Of a stretch of 37,804 nucleotides of DNA, positions 28,206 to 37,545 are shown in pieces. A model generated the notes under the pieces. The model was not told the DNA's origin, made no database searches, and was given only the letters and a program-made list of their open reading frames with translations. The position numbers and the translations under genes are program-made. Source of the stretch: Candidatus Paraburkholderia calva (GTDB lineage: Bacteria; Pseudomonadota; Gammaproteobacteria; Burkholderiales; Burkholderiaceae); the NCBI GenBank assembly GCA_001184395.1, contig LFLF01000023.1:1-37804 (forward strand), read 5' to 3'. Within the stretch, counting starts at the first letter, position 1; each line of letters begins with the position of its first letter.

Positions 28206-28305
28206 GTGTTTTCCTTCGTGCTTGACGTGATTCGACACTGAACCCAATCGAGCCTACCAACGAATTCATCGTGTGCATCGCGTACTGTTCGGCGCGATCA
28301 CGGCA

Positions 28306-28345
28306 GAAAAAAGCGCCGCGTGTTATTCGACACGCGGCACTTTTT
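28306..28345. terminator. Bidirectional terminator
   Basis: The 9-bp stem GCCGCGTGT / ACACGCGGC (28315-28323 and 28330-28338) with loop TATTCG is flanked by an A run on the left and a T run on the right, so it can act in both directions. It ends the leftward operon of the dehydrogenase, aldehyde dehydrogenase, DUF3100 and small membrane protein genes. Confidence 0.8.
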
Positions 28346-28383
28346 GCTTCTGCATCGAACGCCGATGCGATGAAACGCGCCGG

Positions 28384-28551
28384 CTATTCCCAGCAATTGC
28401 GAAACGCTACCGCAACGATCACCGGCACGGTGAGGACGAGCGGAATGGTGAAATACGGCACTTCCAGGTCCACGGTCCAGCTATAAATCAGCCAGCCGAT
28501 TCCCAGAGCCGGCGTCACGATACCGACGAGCGCAGTTAGCACGTTGAGCAT
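28384..28551 (-). CDS. 55-residue two-helix membrane protein, intact
   Basis: A short frame encodes 55 residues beginning MLNVLTALVGIVTPALGIGW and ending VAFRNCWE. It has two hydrophobic segments, about residues 3-24 and 33-50, separated by a charged turn (WTVDLEVP). The hydrophobic pattern is too regular for a chance frame, and the gene ends just before a clear terminator. It lies 129 bases after the end of the DUF3100 gene in the same direction. AGGA sits about 14 bases upstream, so initiation is not ideal. I do not recognise a family. It could be a small subunit or partner of the DUF3100 membrane protein. Confidence 0.65.
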   Translation of the reverse strand: MLNVLTALVGIVTPALGIGWLIYSWTVDLEVPYFTIPLVLTVPVIVAVAFRNCWE

Positions 28552-28680
28552 GCATGGCGATATTTTCCTGCGTGCGGTTTCTTTGCTCTAAGAAGGTTCC
28601 AGGCGGCAGGCGCATTCGCGCGCGGTACGGGTGAATGCTTTCAATTTTATACCCTGCGCCCGCCATCGTAGTGTCCTGAA

Positions 28681-30020
28681 TCAGATGTGGAATAGCTGCG
28701 CCACCACTGCCGCGCCGATGAACGTGCCCGCATTCGCGACGAACGAAACCAGCACGCCGCCAGCCCAGCCGGCGACACGCCGAAATGTCCTTGGCGATGG
28801 AAAGCCCCGCGAAAGTCAGCATCGGCGTGGTCACACGCCCAGGAAGTCGTTCACCGAGCTGATTTGAGCGATCTGCGCGCCCCACGGACACCATGGCAAA
28901 TTAGGAACATTGCGACGATCGACACCCAGTACACCGCCGGAATCTTGCGGCCCGTGACCTGCGCGATCGCGTCGCCGATCATCGTCGCCACCACCATGAT
29001 CAGCACGCCGGGCAGGCCATGCATCGGCGTGGTGCCGTGCGTGATCCAGTCGGCCATCAGCACCATGATCGCGGTCGCGGCCCACGCGAGCAGCTTGCCG
29101 CCGTAACCGAGTTCGGGCGCTTCGGTCTTCACGTCGCCGAGCCTGGGCGCGGACGCGGCGGTATCGCTGGCAGCGGACGCCTTCGTCTTGCGGCCGATGA
29201 TCGGCTCCAGCACGCGATAGCCGAACAGCGCCATCGGCAGAGAAATGAACAGCGTGAAGTAAGTGCCGACAGTGGTCGTGATCAGGTTGCTCGCCGCCGC
29301 GAACGTCAGCACCGACTTGGCCGTTTCCGGGTCCTGCTGCGCCGCGATCGCACCGGATGCCGCCGCCATCATGCTGCCGGAGCCGACGCCCGAACCCATC
29401 GCCAGGGCGAGCGGATGGAAGATATTCAGGCTCGCCACAAAGCCCGCGAAAATTGCGATGAACACCGCGCCGAACACCGTGCCCGTCAGGTACTCGGGGA
29501 GCACGCCGCGCCCTTCGGCGAAATCCATGCCGTACTTCTCGCCGATGATCGCAAGGCTCGGCTCGCGTCCCACCGAGAAGGTCGCGCCGATCGCTTCGCG
29601 CTTGATGCCGAGCAACAGCGCAAGCGGCAAGCCAAGCAGCATGGTGCCGACGAAATGCCCGAGTTCCTGAAATGCCAGCGCCCAGCCCGCCACCGCGAGC
29701 TTCGGCAGCGCGCTGCCGACCATCAGGCCGAGCTTGGACACGAACAGCAGCAAAGCGGGCTGGAGAATGGCCGCCGCATAAAACTGGCTGCGCACGTCGA
29801 GCCGCGCGCCGCTTTTCCAGCGTTCTGACGCGAGCTCGAGCGCCGCGCCGAGCAGGAGCGCCCAGATCATCGGCAATAGAATGACCTTGCCCGGACTGAT
29901 CTTGAATGTAAACGAACCGATGAACTCCGCGATCAGCAAAATGATCGCCGCATAGAAAAAGAGCTTGGCGGTTCTGAGGCTACTGCTTTCGTGGCGTTCC
30001 ACGCTCAACGTGCTTCGCAT
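28681..30020 (-). pseudogene. DUF3100 integral membrane protein, frameshifted near the C-terminus
   Basis: The start at 30020 has GGGGAGAA upstream. About 390 residues are open, with some ten hydrophobic helices, for example FFYAAIILLIAEFIGSFTFK, FVGTMLLGLPLALLLGIKRE and the glycine/serine-rich LALAMGSGVGSGSMMAAASG. GREPSLAIIGEKYGMDFAEG is a conserved loop of what I recall as the DUF3100 family, suspected of being transporters. Frameshifts near 28895 and 28830 move the last part, AQIAQISSVNDFLGV and TTPMLTFAGLSIAKDISA, out of frame, so the present protein ends about 55 residues early with a wrong tail. It is between an aldehyde dehydrogenase gene and a small membrane protein gene. Confidence 0.72.
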
Positions 30021-30085
30021 AAACTTCTCCCCTGTATGCTCCGTGCCGCTTTTTTCGCGCGGCACGGATGTGCTTCGTCAAGACA

Positions 30086-31596
30086 TCATAGGTAGCCGAA
30101 AGTCGTCCCGGGGTCTTTCGCCGTTTCGACCCAGATACTCTTGGTTTGCGTGTACTCGTACAAGGCTTCGACGCCGCCGCTCGAGCGTCCGTAGCCGGAG
30201 AGGCCGTAGCCGCCGAACGACGACGCCACGTTGATGGTCTTGTAGCCGTTGACCCAGAACGTGCCAGCGTTCACCTGCGCCATGACGCGATGCGGACGCG
30301 CGACGTCGTTGGTCCACACCGCACCCACGAGACCGAACTCGATGTGGTTGGCGATCGCTATGGCTTCCTCTTCCGTGTCGAACGGAATCGCGGCGACCAC
30401 CGGTCCGAAGATTTCCGTGCACGCCACATCCATCTCGTTCGATACGCACCGTCGGCGGCACGAAGTAATCCGCGTCCGAGCGTTCGGCTGTGCCCGCCGC
30501 GCGCGTCGCGCCCGAGGCGATACCGCGCTCGATCATCGACATGACGTAGTCGTACTGCTTGCGGTTGTTGATCGGGCCGACTTCGGTCGTGTCGTCGAGC
30601 AGCACGCCGACCTTGATCTTCTTCGCGCCCGCCGCGACCATCGCGACGAATTCGTCGTACACGGAGCGCTGCACCAGCAAACGCGAACCCGCCGCGCAAC
30701 TCTGCCCGGCGCCCACGAAAATGGCGGCTTGCGCGGTAAGGGCCGCGCGCTTGAGATCGACATCGCCGAAAATGATGTTGGCTGACTTGCCTCCCAGTTC
30801 CAGCACGCACGGCAGCACGCGCTTGGCCGCGCTTTTCGCAATGCGCGCGCCCGTCGCCGACGAACCGACGAACACGATTTTCTTCACCGCCTTGTTGGTA
30901 ATGGCCGACTGCGCGACCGTGTGGCCGAGCCCCGCCAGCACGTTGATCAACCCCTTCGGCGCGTCGCCGCGTTCGGCCAGCAGGCCCACCACGATCGACG
31001 TGAACGGCGTAAGTTCGGAAGGCTTCAGCAGCACGGCGTTGCCCATCGAAATGGTGGGCGCGACCTGCCAGCGGCAGGTGAAGACCGGTGCATTCCACGG
31101 CGTGATCTGCAAGACGGTTCCGGCCGATTCGCGGCGCGTGTAAGCGTGTAATTCAGATGCGAGGTCGGCACCGGAATCACTTCGCCGTAGAACTTGTCGG
31201 CCCAACCGCCGTAATACTCGAACATCTTGGCGACCTTCGCGACTTCGCCGCGGCAATCGCGAATGGGCTTGCCCGAACCGAGCGATTCCAGACGCGCGAT
31301 GTTTTCCGATTCCTTGCGAATCTCGCGCGTGATCTCGAACATCACACGGCCACGCGCGGCGTGCGGGCCCACCATTGTTTTTGCGCGCGTTCCGCCACTG
31401 CCGCCGCCTGCACCACGACCGCTTCGCCGCCATCCTTGTACGCGAGGCTCGGCTTGCCAGTCGCGGCGTCGTAGAGCTGGATGGTTTCGCCCGCGCCGTC
31501 GATCAGTTCACCGCCAACATACGAACCAATGGTTTTCGCGTTCGGAAAGAAATGCGCAAAGCCCGCGAGGAGTTGTTCCGCTGCGTTGTATTCCAT
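30086..31596 (-). pseudogene. NAD(P)-dependent aldehyde dehydrogenase, frameshifted
   Basis: The N-terminus at 31596 reads MEYNAAEQLLAGFAHFFPNA. After frameshifts near 31365 and 31140 the core continues with TVLQITPWNAPVFTCRWQVA, KPSELTPFTSIVVGLLAERG and VKKIVFVGSSATGARIAKSA (the nucleotide-binding region). The catalytic glutamate is in LELGGKSANIIF and the catalytic cysteine in GAGQSCAAGSRL. A further frameshift near 30435 leads to TEIFGPVVAAIPFDTEEEAI and the C-terminal SFGGYGLSGYGRSSGGVEAL. All catalytic residues survive but the frame is broken three or four times. It starts 14 bases after the dehydrogenase gene, so both were one operon. Confidence 0.92.
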
Positions 31597-31610
31597 GTTT
31601 GACCGATCCC

Positions 31611-32480
31611 TTACTTTTGCTCGATGAACTGCACGATGCGGTTGAAATTCCCCGCATCGCCGATGCTCGCTTCACTCACCGCCCACAGCCGCCCCGACTC
31701 CTTTGCGATGGGCGCGCTCGCGTTCACGCTATTGAGCAGCGCCATCGCGAGGCGCACGTCCTTGCGCATCAGCTTCATCGTGAAGCCAGAGTCGAACTGG
31801 CCGTTGAAGATCCAAGTCGGATAGTTGGTGAGCGTCGCGCTGTTGGGGCCTGAGCCGCCGTTGAGCGCCTCGACAAGTTTTTCCGGATCGACACCATTCG
31901 CTTGCGCCGCGCGCACCGCTTCGCTGGCCGCGGGCAGATGCACGCCTGTCAGCATGTTGTTGATGATCCTCGTCACGTGACCCGCGCCGACCGGGCCGAC
32001 ATGCACGCGCTTGGCGCTGATCACCGCGAGGATCGGCTCGACCGCCGCGACATCCGTTTCCGAGCCGCCAAGCACCATCGTCATGGTAGCGGTGGCCGCA
32101 CCTTTCGGGCCACCGCTCACCGGGCCGTCGACGAAACCGATCTTGCATTCCGACAGCGCGACGGCGACTTTCTTCGTGCTGTTAGGGGCGGCCGTGGTCG
32201 TATCGACGACGATCAGGCCCGGCTTGCCGCTTTGCGCGACACTGCCCGTGCCTAGCACGACTTCCTCGACGATGGCCGAAGTCGGCAGCGAAAGAATCAG
32301 CACATCGGCGTCTTTCGCGATCTCCACGATCGACGCGCGCGCTTCCACGCCTTTCACCTGCAATTCTTCCGCGATTCCCGGTGCGGCATCGAAGCCGAGC
32401 ACGCGATATCCGCCGCGTTTGGCCGACAGCGCCATGCCGCGACCCATGTTCTCCAAACCGACCACACCTACCGTTTTCAT
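31611..32480 (-). CDS. Beta-hydroxyacid dehydrogenase family protein, open but active site altered
   Basis: A full-length 289-residue frame belongs to the 3-hydroxyisobutyrate / L-threonate / tartronate-semialdehyde dehydrogenase family. The substrate-binding signature VDGPVSGGPKGAATATMTMV is intact. In the N-terminal Rossmann motif the second glycine is replaced: GLENMGRG has Glu10 (GAG) where GxGxxG requires Gly. The catalytic lysine of the family, expected in GHVTKIINN, is Arg171 (AGG). Both are single-base changes and both should severely harm catalysis. So the gene looks intact by length but probably is not functional. It heads an operon with aldehyde dehydrogenase and DUF3100 genes and is divergent from a LysR gene. 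Confidence 0.9.
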   Translation of the reverse strand: MKTVGVVGLENMGRGMALSAKRGGYRVLGFDAAPGIAEELQVKGVEARASIVEIAKDADVLILSLPTSAIVEEVVLGTGSVAQSGKPGLIVVDTTTAAPNSTKKVAVALSECKIGFVDGPVSGGPKGAATATMTMVLGGSETDVAAVEPILAVISAKRVHVGPVGAGHVTRIINNMLTGVHLPAASEAVRAAQANGVDPEKLVEALNGGSGPNSATLTNYPTWIFNGQFDSGFTMKLMRKDVRLAMALLNSVNASAPIAKESGRLWAVSEASIGDAGNFNRIVQFIEQK

Positions 32481-32560
32481 CCGCGAACTCCTTCTCGTTG
32501 CGTGTCGTTGTCATATTCACGCCGGGGAACCGTACAATCAATCAACGCCAATATTGGAAT

Positions 32561-32579
32561 TGTTCTAAAAATTAGAACA
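32561..32579. promoter_or_regulatory. LysR-type operator
   Basis: TGTTCTAA and TTAGAACA form exact 8-bp arms around AAA. The core TTC-N9-GAA fits the T-N11-A pattern of LysR-type regulator sites. It is in the 124-bp divergent region between the LysR gene and the dehydrogenase operon, 26 bases before the LysR start. Confidence 0.6.
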
Positions 32580-32604
32580 GGTACTGAATGAGCCCGAACC
32601 CGTC

Positions 32605-33513
32605 ATGAGCGACAACCTGACCGACAGCCGCATCGTCTATTTCTTCGAGGCCGTGCGCTGCGGCACCATCCGCGCGGCGGCGGATTTTCTGAATGTCGCG
32701 CCGTCGGAGGTGAGCCGGCAGATCGGCTTGCTGGAGAAGGAACTGGACGCGGCGCTGGTCGAGCGCCACGCGCGCAGCGTGAAGCCGCCCGACGCCGGGC
32801 AATGCGTGATCGAGTATTTTCGCGAGCAACTGGCGCATCGCGACGACTTGCTCTCGCGCCTGCAGGAATTGCGCGGCTTGCGCACGGGCCAGGTGAATAT
32901 CGTGCTCGGCGAGGGTTTCGTGTCCGATCTCCTGTCCGGGCCGATGCAGGCCTTCTGCAAGTAGTACAGGGGCATCAAGGTGAATCTGGACCTGGGCGGC
33001 ACTAATGACGTGATCCGCAAGATCGGCGAGGACGAAGGCGAGATCGGCCTCGTCTACAACCCGCCGCAGGAGCCGAAGCTCGTGTCGAGCGCGATCAAGC
33101 GTCAGCCAATGATGGCCATCATCGGGCCGAAGTTTCCGCGCAAGGGAATCAGGGCGCTGAGCGTGCACGATCTGGCGAAGTACCCGCTCGCGGTGACGCA
33201 TGCGTCTTACGGTACGCGGCAGATGCTTCAGGCGGTCGAGTATGCGGAAAAATTGAGGCTCGATCCGGTCGTGACGACCAACTCCATCGCGATCGTGAAG
33301 CAGTTCGTCAAATCGGGGCTGGGCATCACCGTGCTACCCGCCTTCGCCGTAACGACGGAGATGGAGGCAAGCGAACTATTCGCGGTGGATATCACGCACC
33401 CGATTCTCGCGGATGCCGAAGCGCACCTCGTCACGCGCGCGGGCCGCAGGCTGTCGGTGGCGTCGAACAAGATGATGCAGTTGATGACGGCGCAGATGCG
33501 GGCGTTCAGGTAA
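32605..33513 (+). pseudogene. LysR-family regulator, single premature stop
   Basis: The start MSDNLTDSRIVYFFEAVRCG leads to a LysR helix-turn-helix, TIRAAADFLNVAPSEVSRQI and GLLEKELDAALVERH. The effector domain includes VVLGEGFVSDLL-like sequence, VIRKIGEDEGEIGLVYNPPQ, RQPMMAIIGPKFPRKGIRAL and VVTTNSIAIVKQFVKSGLGI. The only lesion is TAG at 32962-32964 after AFCK; the frame is the same on both sides, so a single base change, most simply CAG to TAG, killed the gene. Total length of 302 codons is normal. Its target is presumably the divergent dehydrogenase-aldehyde dehydrogenase-DUF3100 operon. Confidence 0.9.
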
Positions 33514-33540
33514 ACGGATAAACGCTGCGCCAGAAACGCA

Positions 33541-33566
33541 ATGAGGTACACCGTGGTGCGCCTCAT
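33541..33566. terminator. Possible terminator hairpin between convergent genes
   Basis: ATGAGG-TA-CACC and GGTG-CG-CCTCAT pair with a central two-base mismatch. It sits between the convergent LysR and PhoX genes, a typical place for a terminator. No long T tract follows, so confidence is low. Confidence 0.35.
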
Positions 33567-33591
33567 ACTTCAATTCAAGCACTCAAAACAC

Positions 33592-35527
33592 TCAGGCTAG
33601 CCTCACCGCCACCGGATCGCCGATCAGATAACCGACCGATGCGCCGTAACGGTCCTTGAAGTTCGCCCGCACCAGCAGATCGAGCGTGGACTGAACCTGC
33701 TTGCGCACGCTGCCCCAGTCACCCGCGTGCTGGAAGTCGCTCATGATGTAGGTCCAGCCGTTGATCTCGTCGAACGCGTGCAGGCCGGTCGATTCCGCGC
33801 CCGCCGGCATGGACAGGATTCGCGTCAGCGTCTTCGTGTCGACATTGTACGCCCACAGGAAGTTGTTGACATGCATGCTGCTGTCCTCGCCGATGAACAG
33901 CGTGCGCAGCTTCTCCGAGAACTTCAGATTGTCCGGGTTCGCGACCTTCTCCGGGTTCGCAGTATTGCCGAGCGCATCCGCGACGGCGAGGTCTTCGCTC
34001 ACCAGCGCGGCGGGCGCAGCCATGTCGACCGGCACCCATTCGCTGTTGATCGCGACGCCCGTCAGATCCTTCTGGCCGCTTTTCAGATTCAGCGCATACA
34101 CCGCGCCCGACGAAATCTGCTTGTCCAGCGCGATATCCATCGTGTATTTGCTGGTCTTGATCATCGACACGGTGATCTGCGACATCGCCGTAATAGACGA
34201 TATTGTCCTTCGATTGACGGTCGTGCCTTCGAGCTTGGTGAAGCCGAGGCTCGCACCGCGTAGCGATGCATCTCCAGGAACGCCGCCGCCTTCTCCATGC
34301 CCGGCTTGATGCGAATTCAGTTATACTTACCGCTGTAGTTGATACGCGTTTAGGGTTATGTCGAGCGTCGCGCCGACTTCTCGTCGGTGATCACGTCCAT
34401 GATGTCGGCAATGGTCAGCGAGTTGGCGAGCGCCTCGATTTCCGCGCTGGTGGCGTGGCCCAGATTCATCCACGTGAGCGTGGCCGAACCCGCGCTCGCG
34501 GACGAGGTCTGCGTCCACTTCGCCACATAAAGCGTGCCTGCCGACAAATCGGCTTCCTTGTCCGCAACGAACATGAACAAGCCGCCGTTGGTAGCGTCGT
34601 CGCCCATCATCACATTGCGCTTGTCGGGCATCACCTGAATCAGTTCGTGCGAGATGCGGCAGAGGCAGTAGTGCTTCTTGATCGTGCCCGTGCCGTCCGG
34701 ATTCACCGTCACTTCCGGCAGATGGCCGTAGTGGTACGTGCGGGCTTTCGTCTCGTCGCCGTAGAGGTTCTTGCTGTAGGCCTTGAACTGGTCGTTGGTT
34801 GCGAGCGGGGCCGCATCCGGCTCGTATTCCTCGCTTGAGAGATGCGTGTTCCACAGCGACAGGCTCGCGCCGCAGGTGATCCACAGGCCGTTGGCTCTGG
34901 AGGTGTCGACGTTGGCGTAGCTCACCAGCGCGAGCTTGCCCGTGGCCGGATCCTGATCGAGCGTCAGCACGGCAATCGGCGAAGGCAGGCGGCCGTAAAT
35001 GTCGTCGCCCACGCCGTCGCGCGTGGTGTACTCGACTGCACCACGGCGAACACCGCATTGCCCTTCACACCCTTGGCGGTCGGCTTGTCGAGCTTGATGA
35101 GGGAGGTGCCGTCCGGGCAGTCGGAGAAGAACTAGCGCGCGCCGCCCGACGCCGTCGTGTCGACGATCGGCTGATTGTTGATGTCGAAGTAGCCGCCCGC
35201 CGTGTTGGTCACCGTGTCGCCGGTCATGAAGAACGACTGATACGCGAGCTTGTAGGCGCGGCTGCTGCCGTCGCTGAAGTTCAGCGTCATCGTCGAGGCG
35301 ACGCTCGTCTTGGCCATCGCGGCGGCGTCGGTGAGCGAAGGCACGGCCATGCTGCCGAACGAAGTCTTCGTGAACTGCGCCGTAGTGACGGATGCGGGCG
35401 TATCGTCGTGGCCGCCGCAAGCGGTCAGGAACGAAATCGATGCCGCGACGGAGCCGAGCGGGAGCATCGGTGCGCCCGCGAGAATCTTGAGGGCCTTGCG
35501 ACGAGAAAGGTCGAGTGGCTGCGCCAT
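33592..35527 (-). pseudogene. phoX: PhoX-family alkaline phosphatase (DUF839), nonsense and frameshifts
   Basis: PhoX enzymes are exported folded via the Tat system and need calcium and iron. The N-terminus has a twin-arginine signal, LSRRKALKILAGAPMLPLGS, followed by a hydrophobic stretch and FLTACGG. The catalytic region spans NGLWITCGASLSLWNTHLSS, EEYEPDAA and GHLPEVTVNPDGTGTIKKHY, with KHYCLCRISHELIQVMPDKR and VMMGDDATNGGLFMFVADKE. The C-terminal part FSEKLRTLFIGEDSSMHVNN and STGLHAFDEINGWTYIMSDF is in another frame. TAG at 35132-35134 replaces the tryptophan expected in GARWFFSDC, and frameshifts occur near 35045, 34365 and 34185. Length is normal at about 640 residues. Confidence 0.88.
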
Positions 35528-35714
35528 GTGTGGTTTTGGTCCGTGATTGTGGGTTGTGTACCGGCGTACGTGCCCGCGCCGGGCCGTTGCGCGGCTCGGC
35601 AGCGCGTGCTCGCCGGATGACGCGCTACTTTAGGAAATGAATGTGAAATACATTTGACGTGTTTTAGTAATTTTATGGATGACCTGTCGAAAGCCCGATG
35701 TTACCGGCGCAACC

Positions 35715-36622
35715 TCAATCGTCGTATGAATGTTCGCGCAGCATGGCGGTGAAGGCGTGCAGGCCAGCCGGTATGTGACGATTGCCGGGAAAGTACAGAA
35801 ACAGCCCTGGAATGGCCGGACACCAGTCGTCCAGCACGAAGACGAGTCGCTTGCGCGCCAGTGCAGCACGCGCGTGGGGCTCCGGAACATAGGCGATGCC
35901 GAGGCCATCGACGGCGGCTTACACCATATTAGCTAGCGTGTTGTTGTCGAGCGTGAGCGCACCGAGCGGATCGCTCACGACCTCCTCGCCGTGCCGCGCG
36001 AATTCCCAGCGATAGCGCTTGCCGCTCGGCAGCCGTTGCCGGATGCAGCGATGCGCCGCGAGATCTTCCGGCGTCGCTGGCCTGCCGTGCCGCCGCAGAT
36101 AGCGCGGCGACGCCACCGCGATAAGCGCATCTCACCGCTTGCGCGCACCGCAATCATGTCCTTGTGCAGGCCTCGCCCAGCTGCACGCCCACATCGAACC
36201 CTTCGCCGTCGATATCGCTAAGCTAAGCCGCCCGTCCGCGACCAGATCGAGTTCCATGTGCGGATACGCGCTCAGAAAGCGCGGCACCACCGTTTGCAGC
36301 AGTTGCCGGATCGCACCTTCGCTGCCGTTGATGCGCAGTGTGCCACGCACCTCGCTGTCGTCGCGCGCGACGTCGTCCAGCGCCCGGTCCAGATCGCCGA
36401 GCACGGAACGCAACCGCGCGAGCAGCGTTTCGCCCGCATCGGTCAGTGACACGCTGCGCGTCATGCGATGCAGCAGGCGCACGCCGAGATCGCTTTCCAG
36501 CCCGCGCATCGCGTGGCTAAGCGCCGAACGCGACACACCGAGTTCACCCGCGCCCGCGCGAAGCTGCGGCGCACGGCGACCGCCATAAAGGCCTCGAGGT
36601 CGGCCAGAGTCGGTTTGCTCAT
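35715..36622 (-). pseudogene. LysR-family regulator, broken several times
   Basis: The start MSKPTLADLEAFMAVAVRRS is followed by a frameshift near 36550 before the recognition helix SRSALSHAMRGLESDLGVRL and LLHRMTRSVSLTDAGETLLA, typical of the family. The effector domain reads DSEVRGTLRINGSEGAIRQL, then after frameshifts near 36210 and 36130 VASPRYLRRHGRPATPEDLA and LAAHRCIRQRLPSGKRYRWE. TAA near 35922 replaces an expected residue before AAVDGLGIAYVPE. The true end is at 35715. The domain order and the block LPSGKRYRWEF are typical of Burkholderia LysR proteins that control a divergent short-chain dehydrogenase, which is present here. Confidence 0.87.
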
Positions 36623-36720
36623 TGTTGAATATCCTTCACCAAGTCGTGCTGATTGGCGGTGGTTCCCGAATCAATCTTAGCGTCTTAGCATGAAACCCGA
36701 ATCGTGAACCGGAGACAAAC

Positions 36721-37545
36721 ATGAGCAAGAATTGGCTGATTAGGGTACATCGAGCTGACCGGGACGCGGGCTGGTCGAACGGGCGCTCGCGCGCGGCGAC
36801 GGTGTCGTGGCGACTTTGCGTAAACTCGGCGCGCTCGACGCCCTGAAGGCCTACACGGCGCGCGTCTGCATGTCGCCGCCTGCGACGTGACGGATAGCGC
36901 GGCGATCCGCGCGGCGGTCGTGCAGGCGTTCGACACGTTCGGCCGCATCGATGTAGTGGTGAGTAACGCTGGCTATGGCCTGTTCAGCGTCACCGAAGAA
37001 CTGTGCGATGCGCAATCGAACACCAGATTGCGACCAACCTCACCGGCGCGATCCAGTTGATCCGCGCCGTCATTCCGCGTCTGCGCGATCAGGGCGGCGG
37101 ACGGATCGTGCAGGTGTCCTCGGAAAGTGGGCAGATCGGCTATCCGGGCTTTTCCGCGTATCACGCAACCAAATGGGGCATCGAAGGCTTCGTGGAAGCG
37201 GTCGCGCAGGAGGTGGCGCCGTTCGGCATCGACTTCGTGATCGTGGAACCCGGCCCGACGCGCACCAATTTCGGTACAGGGCTGGATCGCGCGACGTGGC
37301 TGGCCTGCTAAGACGCGACGCCCGCGGACAACATCCGGCACGCGCTCGGCGGCGGCTATTTCGAGTTCGCGGACGCGGCGAAGACGGTGGACACGATGCT
37401 CGCCACCCTGGACCAAGCAAAGTCGCCGCTGCACCTCGCGCTCGGCAAGTTCGCCTACGAGCATATCCGCGATGCGCTAACGGCAAGGCTCGACGCGCCG
37501 AACGCGCAGCAGGACATCGCATTATCGGTGATGGAAGACGTCTAG
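36721..37545 (+). pseudogene. Short-chain dehydrogenase/reductase, frameshifted
   Basis: The start at 36721 has GGAGA upstream. The first 40 codons are disrupted by at least three frameshifts; the intended reading includes GRGLVERALARGDGVVATLR after the cofactor-binding glycine motif, which itself is damaged. Then HVAACDVTDSAAIRAAVVQA and the NAG motif VVVSNAGYGLFSVTEEL follow. The catalytic Ser and the Tyr-x3-Lys are present in GGRIVQVSSESGQIGYPGFS and FSAYHATKWGIEGFVEAVAQ. TAA after TWLAC at 37309-37311 is a nonsense change in the same frame as the C-terminal part that ends at 37545. It is divergent from a LysR gene. Confidence 0.87.

Noticed and set aside
35528-35714. A Pho box upstream of phoX
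   Set aside because: The region has AT-rich repeats such as AAATGAATGTGAAATACATTT, but no convincing pair of CTGTCAT-like units.
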